64,000 nucleotides of DNA from UBA6263 sp049305865 (GCA_049305865.1 JBAQPP010000026.1:17845-81844), one strand, 5' to 3'. Shown: positions 45,112-55,887, numbered from the stretch's first letter. Notes: generated from the letters alone by a model not told the origin. Program-made: numbers and translations.

Positions 45112-45816
45112 ATGAAAAAAATATTCATCATAAGTATCTTAGCTCTATCTGTTGTCGCTCTATCTGGATGTCGGAAGACTACCAATACAGCTGCGAATAT
45201 GCCAGAGTATATGTCTGGTAACTATAGTAAACAACAACATTACCTAAGTATCAGATGAAAATGATTGACTCAGATGCCAGATATCTGTGCTGATATCACT
45301 ACAGGAAATCTACTAGATGACATACGATTTATAGATCTATGAGATAATCAAATAACATCTATAAGCGCTGATTATAGCTGTCTATGAAATCTACAAGAAC
45401 TAAACTTATCTTACAATAAGCTCTCATCAATAAAAAACTTGGACAAACTTAAATTCCTATCCAAACTAGAACTTCATAAGAATGAGATTACAAGTGCTGA
45501 CTGATTAGAAAAATTATCTACGCTAAAAACGCTTAACCTAGGATACAATCAAATCTCAGATATATCTGCTCTCAAAAATCTCAAAAATTTAACTACCCTA
45601 GAACTTCAGCAGAATCAAATATCAGATATTTCTCCATTATCTGCTCTTACAAATCTAGAAACCTTAAAACTAGAATATAACCAAATATCCGACGAAAGTC
45701 AGCTTAAGATCTTTGAATATCTGAATAATTTGAAGTGGATCTCTCTATGAATGAACCAACTACCACAAGATAAAGTAAAGGCCCTACAGGATAAAATCAA
45801 TCCAGCACAACAATAA
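45112..45816 (+). CDS. Leucine-rich-repeat lipoprotein
   Basis: 234 residues. Lipobox ALSGC at the end of the signal peptide (C20). From about residue 65 there are internalin-type 22-residue LRRs: LQELNLSYNKLSSIKNLDKL, LSKLELHKNEITSADGLEKL, LKTLNLGYNQISDISALKNL, LTTLELQQNQISDISPLSAL, LETLKLEYNQISD. Such repeats bind proteins; a role in contact with a host cell is a guess. It has its own terminator. Confidence 0.9.
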
Positions 45817-45836
45817 AAAATAATTATAGATTTTCG

Positions 45837-45862
45837 TCCTCCCACTCTGGGAGGATTTTTTT
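45837..45862 (+). terminator. Rho-independent terminator
   Basis: TCCTCCCA / TGGGAGGA stem, loop CTC, seven T. Confidence 0.92.
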
Positions 45863-45956
45863 AAATCAAAAAAATAGTCAGACTTGACTTATATTGTAAA
45901 ATTGTTATAAATCTAAAAACAAAAATAATCAAAACTAAAAACTAAATTATGAATTT

Positions 45957-46487
45957 ATGGACAAATTAACAATCATTATCGTATTGGGATTTATCTGTGT
46001 AGCAGGCATATTGTGCTGGCGCCAGGCATATCTGAACAAATCAGAAAAGAAATCTAAAAAGTTGATAGAGGACTTCATTGCTCTGATATCAACTAGCTTC
46101 TCAGAGATCGAGTACTTTACTGATGATCCAAGCCTAAACGAAAGAATTGCTTCAGAGGTAAGGAAAGAGCTACATAAGCATACATCTGAAGATTTCAAAA
46201 ATCTGTTGCTCAATGTCACTACTGTGCCACGACTTGAGTTTAGGTATGTCGATATCGATAGATCTAAACTACTGCCTGTCATCACAGCTACCAATAAATT
46301 TACTGTCATGGTATTCCCCTTGATCAAGGAAGTTACTGGTTGGATACTAAAGTACGGTAAAAACAATAGCGCTGAAAATGTGCGGGGCTTGATCAAAGCT
46401 TATAGTGATCATTTCTATCATAGCATAGAATTGTTTATTATAACTGAGCTTAGGATTGCTCAAACAAAACAAAAAAATCAAAACTAA
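45957..46487 (+). CDS. Single-helix membrane protein, unknown, TGA-free
   Basis: 176 residues: an N-terminal helix (LTIIIVLGFICVAGILCW, about 4-21) and a soluble helical domain. All five glycines use GGN codons, none TGA, although neighbours on both sides use TGA heavily; codon choice (CTG, CGG, GAG) is also richer in G and C. It pairs with the similar-shaped gene that begins 12 bp later. No family recognised. Confidence 0.7.
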   Translation: MDKLTIIIVLGFICVAGILCWRQAYLNKSEKKSKKLIEDFIALISTSFSEIEYFTDDPSLNERIASEVRKELHKHTSEDFKNLLLNVTTVPRLEFRYVDIDRSKLLPVITATNKFTVMVFPLIKEVTGWILKYGKNNSAENVRGLIKAYSDHFYHSIELFIITELRIAQTKQKNQN

Positions 46488-46499
46488 TACCAAACCATT

Positions 46500-46955
46500 A
46501 TGAATTATTTTGTATTATTGCTACTTATTTTTATCGGGTTTATAATTTATTTTGTGTATGCTCGTAAAAACAAAGCAGCTTCTAAAAAAGAGTTGTTAGC
46601 CTTTCTACATGTCTTATCACAAAGCTTCCATGAAGCTAAGTGGACACAGGTAGGGAATAAAGATGTACCTCCTCAGGTCTCAGCGCTTAGGATGAATAAG
46701 GTTTTGAGGACTAATCTGGAGTATGAGTTTAAATCTCTTCTTCCCAAGCTGTCCTATTTCCCTCGGAAGGGATTTGTCTTCCCGTCTGAGGATCAAGAAA
46801 CCAATAAATTCATCTCCAAAGTCTTCCCTCTACTGAGAACATCATACGAGAGGTACAAAGCTAAGAAAAGCAATCTGGTTTCGATCACTGATCTATTCTT
46901 CAAAGAGACCGAGCAGCTTCTGCTAGTTGATCTTGAGAAAGAATACACACTCTAA
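46500..46955 (+). CDS. Single-helix membrane protein, unknown, TGA-free
   Basis: 151 residues: helix (about 3-21), then a helical domain resembling the upstream protein in layout (ELLAFLHVLSQSFHEAKW versus KLIEDFIALISTSFSEIEYF; both with a KVFPL or VFPLIKE segment later). The two are thus probably paralogs. Three glycines, none TGA. Confidence 0.7.
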   Translation: MNYFVLLLLIFIGFIIYFVYARKNKAASKKELLAFLHVLSQSFHEAKWTQVGNKDVPPQVSALRMNKVLRTNLEYEFKSLLPKLSYFPRKGFVFPSEDQETNKFISKVFPLLRTSYERYKAKKSNLVSITDLFFKETEQLLLVDLEKEYTL

Positions 46956-46975
46956 ACAATTTATTGAAAACTAAA

Positions 46976-47006
46976 AACCCTCGGATTTTTTCCGGGGATT
47001 TTTTTT
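46976..47006 (+). terminator. Terminator after the TGA-free pair
   Basis: CCCTCGGA / TCCGGGGA hairpin with a G-U pair, then nine T. Confidence 0.7.
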
Positions 47007-47008
47007 GT

Positions 47009-47085
47009 CATTCCGAGTGAGCGTAGCGAATCGAGGAATCGCTTGAAAAACCAAATAAAGAGATTCCTCCATTTCAGTCGGGGGG
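47009..47085 (+). repeat. Dispersed repeat A, copy 6 (right end cut)
   Basis: TCATTCCGAGTGAGCGTAGC ... AGAGATTCCTCCATTTCAGT; after CAGTCGG the sequence changes to GGGGTG rather than AATGACAGT. Confidence 0.7.
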
Positions 47086-47111
47086 TGTTTTTTAAAAATT
47101 AACTTTTTTTA

Positions 47112-47436
47112 TTATATTATTTTATGGGGCTTTTCCCGCCCCAAACCCCAGAACTCACTTTTTGGCATCACTCCAAAAAGTAAGCAAAAAAATCTAGAAA
47201 AATCAGCCTGCGTGTGATTTTTCAATCCTGCTACTATGCGGACTTTGTAGCTTTATGCCTTTTGTGCACAATATATGTGTAAATATTGCTATGAGTATTT
47301 CAGAAAAAATAGTCAATGATTTGGCATAGTCCTCCGCGAAGCCGGGGGATTCTTTACAAATTGTTTGAGCTCCTGGTCGTACATCAAAAGTAAACAAAAT
47401 AGTTGTAGCGAGTCTTGTAAAGAACTAGCTTTTTTG
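47112..47436 (+). repeat. Dispersed repeat B, copy 2
   Basis: GGGGCTTTTCCCGCCCCAAA, CTTTTTGG/CCAAAAAG inverted repeat, then a module with ends TTCTTTACAA (47351-47360) and TTGTAAAGAA (47416-47425) that is in the opposite orientation to copy 1. No gene in it. Confidence 0.7.
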
Positions 47437-47540
47437 CTCTTGTCCTAAGCGAAGTCTTAGGGGACTTTTGAGTTAAGTCAAAAGTAAGTCATAGCGAAGC
47501 GTTATAAAAGTAAATGATAGCGAAGCGTTAATTAGGAAAA

Positions 47541-47591
47541 AGAGATTCCTCCATTTCAGTCGGAATGACAGTAGAAAAGCCGGAATGACAG
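47541..47591 (+). repeat. Repeat A right end, copy 7
   Basis: AGAGATTCCTCCATTTCAGT then CGGAATGACAGT, identical to the point where copy 6 breaks off. The 450 bp between, containing repeat B, look inserted. Confidence 0.75.
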
Positions 47592-47594
47592 ATA

Positions 47595-48659
47595 CTATTT
47601 TTTTCTCAATTCATCCCATAGTCTCTCCTGCTCTTTACTAAGCTTCTTGGGAATGACTACATGGGGTATCAGGTACATATCTCATTTTTTACCAAATATT
47701 CCTCAGCTTCCAAATCCCTTACCACTGACTTTGATCATGTCTCAGATCTGGGTTCATTTGGGGATCTTTACTTTCATCTTTCATTCTGGGTGAGGAACTT
47801 GTACTTCTCAACCTAGTACCATATCAAATAGGGTAGCTTCTATCTTGCTATATAAATTTTCTCATCTTCTTTCGTAGCTCTTATTTGGAACTATATGTAT
47901 CTGGATATAAATATCACCGTTTGGAACGTCGCCTATTCCCGCATTTCCTTTGCCTTGAAATTTGATATAAGCGCCATCTTTGATCCCGGCTGGTATTTTT
48001 ATGTCTAGTGTCTCTCTGATACGTTCTAGTCATCCGTTATCTAGTTCTCTTCAGGCTTTTGTATAAATTTTTCCAGCTCATCCACATCTATCACAAACTG
48101 ATTGAGTTTGCATCACTCCAAATGGGGTTCTCATCTGCTTCACTGTCTTTCATCTTCATTTACATACATCACATTGTTTGGTTTCTACTCATTGAGCTTG
48201 TACGTATCTGTAGTATGCTATCTTTTTTTCTACTCCCAAAAATCATTCTTCAAAACTGATATTTATACTATCTTTGATATCGTCTCATTTGCTAGGTCTA
48301 GCCTGACCTCCTCATCCAAATCCTCCTCATCCAAAAAGTCATCACATCAGATCACCTAGATCTACATTACCAAAATCGAATCCTCATCCACCAAATCCTG
48401 ATGTATCAAATCCTCCTCATCCACCTCATCCAAACCCACCGAATCATCATTTTTTAAATGAATCATATTGTTGTTTTTTGTCTGCATCTCAGATTACTTG
48501 GTAAGCTTCATTCATTTTTTGGAATTCTTCTTTACTTCCTCATTTATCAGGATGATGCTTTACAGCTGCTTTTTTAAAAGCTTTCTTGATTTCTTCTGGG
48601 CTAGCATCTTCTGATACTCATAATATTTTGTAATAATCTTTATTGGGATCAAAGTCCAT
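47595..48659 (-). CDS. dnaJ: DnaJ chaperone with half zinc-binding domain
   Basis: 354 residues. Co-chaperone that delivers substrates to DnaK. J domain at the start (DYYKILGVSEDASPEEIKKAFKKAAVKHHPDKGG) with HPD, a G/F region (about 75-125), then only two CxxCxGxG-type motifs (CDVCKGRG and CDRCGGAG) where typical DnaJ has four. The substrate-binding C-terminal domains follow (TLDIKIPAGIKDGAYIKFQGKGN ... VQVPHPEGKMKVKIPKGTQIGDMIKVSGKGF). Most of the G/F glycines are TGA or GGA. Single gene without grpE or dnaK nearby. Confidence 0.93.
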
Positions 48660-48716
48660 TTAATAAATTAATAATTTAAAATTTAGAATTCAGAATTTCT
48701 TGTTATTTTAATTTAC

Positions 48717-48778
48717 TAGTTATCTCTAATAAACTAAGAGGTTTCTCCGCTTCTCTTCTTTCCAGTCGAAATGACAGG
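48717..48778 (+). repeat. Degenerate repeat A, copy 8
   Basis: TAGTTATCTCTAATAAACTA ... TTTCTCCGC ... CAGTCGAAATGACAGG; all landmarks are present but mutated. Confidence 0.55.
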
Positions 48779-48932
48779 AGTAAACTTATATGGCACTAGA
48801 AGGTTAATAGTGATATAATAATGAAAATAAGACTAAATGCAAATTTTATTTATCAATTTCCCATCATTAAATTTGACAAAAATCAGTATTTAATTTATAA
48901 TTTGCTATGTTTTATAAAAATTTATTTATACT

Positions 48933-49268
48933 ATGGACGTGCAGAAACAAGTCGAGTTATTCGAGTCTCTACCATATGATACAAGGAGATCCAAGCTAAT
49001 CGAGATGCTAAAACAGCTCCAATCGACACACAAAACTTTTGAAATGTTTTATCAAACTATTAGTTCCCTACAAAAAGTTTCAGATAGTTCTATGGTTTAT
49101 ATTTATCAATCAATTCTAGAAATAGCTCAAGATATAAAATCATGAAATCATGCTTCTGCTCAAAATAAAATCCAACAATTCTGAGAGATACTAGCAGATA
49201 TCAAGAGACAAGAAGAATTAGATAAACAACGTGAATGAAATCCCGATGATATGTTAAAAAATATTTAG
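48933..49268 (+). CDS. Small helical protein, unknown
   Basis: 111 residues, no signal peptide. Helical and hydrophilic, with heptad-like leucines (ESLPYDTRRSKLIEMLKQL). TGA codons occur only in the last third. It starts a run of three unknown genes and its stop is 26 bp before the next ATG. Confidence 0.7.
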
Positions 49269-49294
49269 CAAACTTTAATCCTAATCTATCCACC

Positions 49295-50926
49295 ATGCCA
49301 CCAAATCTAGAACAAGCCTCTAATGTAGAAAATAAAGAAGTTACTCCAGTAGAGCAACAAGCTATTGATGAGATCAAAAAATCAGATGGTAAGGCTATAG
49401 ATGCAAAATTTCCTGATCCAAGCAAAACAAATGAAGAATTGAAAAAGCAAGAAAATTTAAATGATATATCCCAAAACATAGATAAAATCATATTGTGAAA
49501 TATCAACCTGATACAAGACTCTGATAAGCTGGTCGATAATCTAGTCAATACCAATTTCAAAAGTATAGTAGCTTTCCTTGATTATTTTGCTCAATCTAAA
49601 ACGTGATTTTCTCTAAATATTATCAATAGTCCTGTGCTTGCACAAAATGGTAGAGATAATGTAAGTTTGAGCAGTCTCTCTGATACCAATATTTCTCAAA
49701 AACAAGAAATCGTAAAAGCTTTTTTGGCTATCCCAGCAACCATCCTTCAAACCCAAATATCTCAATTTAATCTTGATGGTAACCGCAAGTCCAATTTTAT
49801 AGATGATGCGGTTCTCTCTTCTTTGATAGCATCATCCAAGACATTTCAAAATATCCAATCTCAGATCACACAAAATGATATAAATATCAAATTGTATTGA
49901 GATATTCCTAGAAATACTTCAGAAAATATCGATATTACCAATCAATCCAAAACTCAAATTATTTGAGAATTACATGAGTTGGAATCTTCAGAGCAAATCA
50001 AAATTAATAATATTCTAAAAGATATAGATGGTAAATATGATGAATATAAAATATCTTCATTCCAATTGCTATGATATGCTGATGCAACTCGCGTCACTGA
50101 TTACGGTGAAGAAAAAGTAGCAAATACTTTTGACTATCACTTGAATCTATTGAAAAGTAAAATGCAACAAAGTGGTCTAAATGATTCACGGCTCCCACCT
50201 ACTGATTATAAAAATTTTGGTCAACGACTAGTCGATACAGGCAAGATCAAAGCAGAGGATCTCAACAAACCCAAAACTATAGCCAACCGAGCTTATGCCA
50301 CTACTAGAGCTATTATGCAAATCAGTTGGATGGATACACCAGAATTGACAAAATTATTATCTACTGCTACACCAAGTTTTGATATCCAGATAGATAAAGA
50401 AAAATGAGATGATAAAACTAACTGATGAATATTACTCAATGGTATATGAACCAACAAATGAGAAGCTCAACCACATGAATTTAATTTGACCAATAAGTCA
50501 CCTGAAATATTGTTGGATGCTGGTCTCAAAATCGCTATCAAGATATGAGATCAGATTAAGATATTTAGATTCGAACACCAAAATACTAGCAACGCAAGTG
50601 GTGCTAGCAATACAGTCAATACTTATGCCCAGATGACAGATGAATGACACTACTGAACTCATGGAAATGAAAAAACCAATCTTGATGGTATGAAGTCCAA
50701 TACAGACTATTCTAAAGCTGATCTATGATGACCTGTCTTTTATATGAATATCCCAGACCCAAGCAAAGTCAGTCCAGAATATGCAGATTTAATAAACAAA
50801 ATAAATAATAGTAATTTACAAACTCCAGAAAATATTCCATCAGCTAGTGATTTCCTAGGTCTATATAATAGCTTATGATGAGATCAATCCAAGACAGAGA
50901 AATTTAATGCATTATATAATTTATAA
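49295..50926 (+). CDS. Large hydrophilic protein, unknown
   Basis: 543 residues without signal peptide or helix for the membrane. The first 60 residues are acidic and disordered-looking (NVENKEVTPVEQQAID). The final third (about 370-480) has beta-type segments and a glycine/histidine-rich stretch (DEGHYGTHGNEKTN). No family recognised. It converges with the CAP gene with 2 bp between stops. Confidence 0.65.
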
Positions 50927-50928
50927 TA

Positions 50929-51540
50929 TTATTTTTTAGTAGCAAATTCAACAACAATAAATAGCCCACTGATACCGACACCAATTGATGTATATGGTAT
51001 AGGCTCTCCTGTATATTGAGATATATGTAGACCAAGCATAGTTTTTTTGTGTGACTGAGATTTATTATATCGATCAGCAATTATTTCATAGATACTATCT
51101 TGTCCGTATCATACATTTTCTGCTCGAGCACTAAAACCATCCAAATCTACTCACATATCTCGTACTCATTTTCATTCAAATTCATGTCACAATCATTTGT
51201 GTTTAGCTCCATAGTCTGCGAATCTCTGTGCGGCTTCATTTAGAGTATCATCCAAAACAAGTGGTGGTCTATCCATAATCCTCCTATAAATATTTATTTC
51301 TTGTACAAAATGTTCCCTGATAATTTCCATTCATTTTTCTTTCCCATAAATTTTCAAAATATCTTTAAAGTCCATCTTTACTATTGTATCGTGAGTAAGC
51401 TCTTTTCAACCAAGATTAGCCAATGAACTGTTTTTGGTATCGTTCTTTATTTTTTCTGTATTTTGAGAAAAACTAGGACTTCATACCAGTCCTGCTCATA
51501 GTATTGCCAATCATATCAATGCTTTCTTTGATTTCTTCAT
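50929..51540 (-). CDS. Secreted CAP-domain (SCP/PR1) protein
   Basis: 203 residues. Signal peptide (about 1-25, ending SPSFSQ). CAP features: INIYRRIMDRPPLVLDDTLNEAAQRFADYGAKH, then GLGHEFEGKGV (the H...), ARAENVGYGQDSIYEIIADRYNKSQSHKKTML and IGVGISGLFIVVEFA. These match the AENI..G and S..H...ml..f...GvG patterns of SCP proteins. The biochemical role of bacterial CAP proteins is poorly known; some bind lipids or have protease activity. Confidence 0.85.
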
Positions 51541-51641
51541 CAGACATAATATACTAAATCAGACAAAATTATAAGCAAAATAATATATTTGTCAAATATA
51601 TTATTATATTATAAATAATATAGACATATAACAAAAAAGAC

Positions 51642-51671
51642 TTGTAACTTGTTTAATTTTCCTTATATAAT
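51642..51671 (+). promoter_or_regulatory. Candidate promoter of the T9SS-domain gene
   Basis: TTGTAA (51642-51647), 18-bp spacer, TATAAT (51666-51671), 147 bp before the ATG. The leader has an inverted repeat (CCGTT/AACGG). The elements fit the general sigma-70 type rather than the Bacteroidota TAnnTTTG. Confidence 0.4.
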
Positions 51672-51818
51672 ACCCACACAAAAGAAGATCATTAACATCC
51701 ATTATATTCTCCTCACTTTTTTAAAACCGTTTATTGAACAGTCATTGAGTTCTACCTTTAACGGTAAGGATCATCGGGACTCTATAAATCCACACATTCA
51801 CACAACACACAAACAACT

Positions 51819-53237
51819 ATGAAAAAGATTATTTATTTAATTTTTGTTTTATCTACTGTTTGCTATTCAACTACCTTTGGGCAGATTTCATTTGTAAAAT
51901 ATGATAGTATCTATATGGGTGATTTCCTTACTACTGCTATGATAGCATGCGAGGATATCGATAACGATCAACATCAGGAAATAATTTCCATCTATGGGCT
52001 CCCAACCTCTGGTATCCCAAACTATTCTATTAAAATTACAAATGTTAACTCCAACGGAACAATCAATTCCATTGATTATCAGCTTGATTGTAGTTCTTCA
52101 CAGATCAGAAACTTTATTACATTGGATGCCAATAATGATGATCTGCAAGATATAGCTTACATACACTCTGATAGTGTTACTATCGTTTTTCAGGGCATTG
52201 CAGGCAACTTTGATACAGGCACTCAATTAACTATGCGTTCAGGCTATACCACAGATGGAATCGCAAAAGGAGATTTCAATAAAGATGGGAAAGATGATTT
52301 TGTCTGTTCCAACTGGAACGACGATAATTTAACTGTTTTTATTCAGTCAGTGGGCGTCTTTTATGCCTATGATAATATTTTTGCAGTACAGGCTGGTTAC
52401 AATCAGGTGAAAGTATGGGATGTAAATGGAGATACTTACGATGATATTGTTTTCCTTGCCGGACAAGGTCCATCATCTGGTATCTATATTTACTTAAACG
52501 AAAATGGTTTCTTCCTTTCGGCACCGCTCTATTTTCCAGTATTAGATATATCAGGCAATACGCTGATTACATCAAATGTATCCTTTGGAAACTTCTTTGG
52601 AACGGGACCAGGATTGATGATAAATAGTTCTCTTGGCGGACCAAGCGATACCCGTTTCATCCAATCACAAAATGGAAACTGGGTAAATATGGGTCTTACA
52701 AATATGATTTCTTGTTTTCCATCATCTGTTTCAACAGATTTTGATAACAACGGTAGAGATGAAACTGTATATTTAAACGACAGTTACTCAAATCTCAGGG
52801 TACTACAATTTTTTACTCTGACATCCAATCAATCTCTGAACTTTACAACCATAGGCGGCAATTATCATGGATACGATCAGATGTTGGCAGTCGGTGATAT
52901 TATAGGGAATGACGGCAAATCAGACATTGTAATGATATCTGATTGGGGTCAAATATTAATCCTACAAAATACAGCAATAATGACTGGATTATATGATCCC
53001 TCATCAGATTATAAAATGAAAATCTATCCCAATCCAGCTAATGATCATATCAATATATCTTTGAATCAGGCAGGAGAATATAATGCGATCGTTACGGACA
53101 TTACAGGGCGTATCGTCTTGCAAAACAAATATAATGGACAGAATTTTAAGATTGATTTGGATAATATTCCTGCTGGAATTTATTTCTTCCATATCAATGG
53201 AAAAGAATCTTTTTCCCAGAAGTTTATTGTCCGATAA
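51819..53237 (+). CDS. FG-GAP/VCBS-repeat protein with T9SS sorting domain (Bacteroidota-type)
   Basis: 472 residues. Signal peptide (about 1-21), a beta-propeller-like body with DANNDDLQDIAYI, DFNKDGKDDFVC, DVNGDTYDDIVFL and DFDNNGRDETVY (FG-GAP/VCBS calcium-binding loops), and a C-terminal type A sorting domain (MKIYPNPANDHINISL ... GIYFFHINGKESFSQKFIVR). That domain targets proteins to the type IX secretion system, which is known only in the Bacteroidota group. No TGA codon occurs, all glycines being GGN, so the gene reads the same in both codes. Own promoter and terminator. Most likely transferred from a bacteroidete. Confidence 0.95.
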   Translation: MKKIIYLIFVLSTVCYSTTFGQISFVKYDSIYMGDFLTTAMIACEDIDNDQHQEIISIYGLPTSGIPNYSIKITNVNSNGTINSIDYQLDCSSSQIRNFITLDANNDDLQDIAYIHSDSVTIVFQGIAGNFDTGTQLTMRSGYTTDGIAKGDFNKDGKDDFVCSNWNDDNLTVFIQSVGVFYAYDNIFAVQAGYNQVKVWDVNGDTYDDIVFLAGQGPSSGIYIYLNENGFFLSAPLYFPVLDISGNTLITSNVSFGNFFGTGPGLMINSSLGGPSDTRFIQSQNGNWVNMGLTNMISCFPSSVSTDFDNNGRDETVYLNDSYSNLRVLQFFTLTSNQSLNFTTIGGNYHGYDQMLAVGDIIGNDGKSDIVMISDWGQILILQNTAIMTGLYDPSSDYKMKIYPNPANDHINISLNQAGEYNAIVTDITGRIVLQNKYNGQNFKIDLDNIPAGIYFFHINGKESFSQKFIVR

Positions 53238-53255
53238 ATTAAATTATTAATCAAG

Positions 53256-53283
53256 AAGCTCGGTTTTATACCGGGCTTTTTGC
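53256..53283 (+). terminator. Terminator of the T9SS-domain gene
   Basis: AAGCTCGGT / ACCGGGCTT stem with one G-U pair, then a T-run. Similar in sequence to the hairpin after the second imported gene (59754-59784). Confidence 0.85.
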
Positions 53284-53306
53284 TTTTTTCCCTTTACAGG
53301 ACAGGT

Positions 53307-53448
53307 GCCCTTTACAGGACTGCAAAAACATTTAGTTTTTTTGCCCTTAACAGGACCGCAAAAAGCTTTGCTTTTTTTGCCCTTACAGGACTGCAAAAAG
53401 CTTTGCTTTTTTTGCACTTACAGCACTGTAAAAAGCTTTGCTTTTTTT
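53307..53448 (+). repeat. Four 35-36 bp tandem repeats carrying terminator-like hairpins
   Basis: Units at 53307-53342, 53343-53378, 53379-53413 and 53414-53448, each GCCCTTACAGGACTG followed by CAAAAAGCTTTGCTTTTTTT; a partial unit precedes. Each unit folds as a short hairpin and ends in a T-run. The first unit has diverged most. Confidence 0.85.
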
Positions 53449-53477
53449 GCTTTTTTACAAAAATAGTTTATAATTAA

Positions 53478-55805
53478 ATGTATTTTAATACTAGTTTAGA
53501 TATGCCATCAGATTGAGAAAAAACCCCAGATACTGAGCTTGATAATCTAAACAAGCAAAAACAAGACCTAGAAAAACAGATCGACGATCTCAAGGGTCAA
53601 GTTTTGGACGAACAAGAAAAACAGGTACAACTAAATAAACTAGAAGAAGAAAAGAAAAAAATAGAAGATCAGATTTTACAATCTAGCACGCAAGAGCAAA
53701 GTAATTTGAAACAAGATGTAGAACAATCCAATAATGCCAACCCTCAGACACTTGAAATTATAAAAGAAACCTGACTATATACCAAGCTACAAGAGACATT
53801 CAAAGATGAATCTATTTACCCAGATCTAAACTGAAATATAGAGGCCAAAATAGATAGATTCTCCAATCAAATAAATACTACAGTACAAAAATATTTAGAA
53901 TCGATATTTTTATCTATCTGAGAAAAACAGTTTCCACCTGCAGCATTACAATCAATCAATACATGAATCCAGTTTATGTTTATGGATTGATTAAAAAATT
54001 CTAGTAACAATGCTAGTTTCTTTTCTTGAATCGGAAATGTAAATTTGAATTGATTCAAATCACTTTTTGAATGACTTACAAAAACATTTGGAAAATCATG
54101 AGAGTTTTTATCTACATGAAAAAAAATAACAAAGACGATAGATTTTCTATCTCTACAGCCAACTCTTTGGGATAATGCAGACAAGATACCGCAGCTCATG
54201 AATCCATACAAATTTATACAGCTAGCAAATAATCAGAAACTACAATGAGCAACAGATATTACTGCTCTTTCTCTAAGTGACCTCTCCATACAGGAGTGAG
54301 ACACAAATATGACTCAAGCTGAAAAAGATTCTCTCCAAAAGATTGCTGAGAACTCTGCTATCAAAAATGATCCTAAAACTATAAAAGCAATTATATGAGC
54401 GCTAGGGAAAGCTAATCTATTCCTAGAAAAAAGAAAAGATCTAGCCAACTGAGCATTGGATATGATGGATAAAGCCAATTGAATGTTTGCTCCATTTGAA
54501 AAATTATTATGAGTAAATATGTTTGATATGCTCAAACCGTTTAAGTGAGTTCTAAATATGATTTTGAGTCTATTATGATTTTCATGATGATTGGATGGCT
54601 TACACAGAAAACGACTCGCAAGGAAAATAGATTGACAACTAGATACCCAATCAAAAAAAGATTTTATTTCAGATTCTATGGACTATTTCAAAGATAATAT
54701 CACCAAATCTTCTGTAAAAGAATCTGACTCTGGCAGCATACTTACTCTATTCTCTACAGAAATATGAACTATATCAGATGATATCAAACCCAAAATTCCT
54801 CTTGATTACGACATTATCTGTGATAGTATAAAAAATAATTTAACCGATCCTGAAGTTATCAATCCATCTTTGTTACAATCCATGTGATTGCCTTGGAGTG
54901 CTATGCTACTAGAAACACTAGGTAGTAAATGAGAAAAAATATACAAAGTAGATAAAGCGCAATTTGCAGGTAAAGAGACTGAATTTATCAAATCATATAC
55001 AAACTTGGCTATTCCTAGACTCATCAAAGATGCTGAATTTATGAAAGATATCAAATGACAAGATGAGTTTTGACTCGCTGTAATGGGCTGAATAGTAGTA
55101 GATTCCAAAACTATAATAGACTCAGTCAAAACCAAAGCTATTATTCCGTCTCAGTATTTAACTGCAGTCACCGTAGCTGATAAAGCAAAGGTAGAAGCTC
55201 CTACAGATCAAGCTGAAGATCAAATATATAAATGAGAAATCAAAAAAGAAACAACAAAATATCAAGATATCGTAGACGTAATCATCGATAAGATAGAGGG
55301 TTGATATTATCATCCAGATATGAATATATCCTGAATGGGTAGTTCATGAGAGACCATGATGGGTATAGATAGGAAAAACTGATGAACTTTGAATACTAGT
55401 GAAGCCTGAAAAGAATTTTGGGGTCTTATAGATGCAGATAGATCAAAGAATCCAAACTTATGGAAGCATCTATATTTTGGTGGTGATTTACAGCCCAAAC
55501 TTAGAACACTAGCATGAGCGATTATCCAGCCGCATTATGAGAATCTATCCACAAAATATCTATCAGCTGAATCTATCAAACTTGTAAATACTGATTGAAG
55601 ATTATTATTTAACTTCATTTATGGTGCTTGGAATGGGGCAGGTTGGTTTGAAGAAATGGCAAATGTTATAAATTCTAAAGTCACATCTTGAATCTCCAAT
55701 ACCGATGATTTGCTCAAAGCTGTTGTACAGTTTAGAACACAAAACGATAATTCACTAATCGCACAGTGAGGTAGGAAAATAGAAGAAATAGTGGGTATTG
55801 CATAA
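53478..55805 (+). CDS. Large protein with GH108-like muramidase candidate domain
   Basis: 775 residues. Residues 1-85 form a coiled coil (ELDNLNKQKQDLEKQIDDLK). The middle has a hydrophobic stretch (FKGVLNMILSLLGFSGGLDG, about 355-375). Near the end, IEGGYYHPDM ... GETMMGIDRKNGG (about 606-640) recalls the EGGY..DP..GG.T..GI motif of GH108 lysozymes, whose catalytic Glu is the E of EGGY (here E607). No signal peptide is seen, so export would need another route. The assignment rests on that one motif. Confidence 0.6.
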
Positions 55806-55887
55806 AAAATAATACCTTGCTTAATATACCAACAATTATTATACATCTATAAAACACAAACCTAAAAACCCGGAAAGGAGGTATATT

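Noticed and set aside
53307..53448. CRISPR array
   Set aside because: Units are continuous with no unique spacers, and no cas genes are present.
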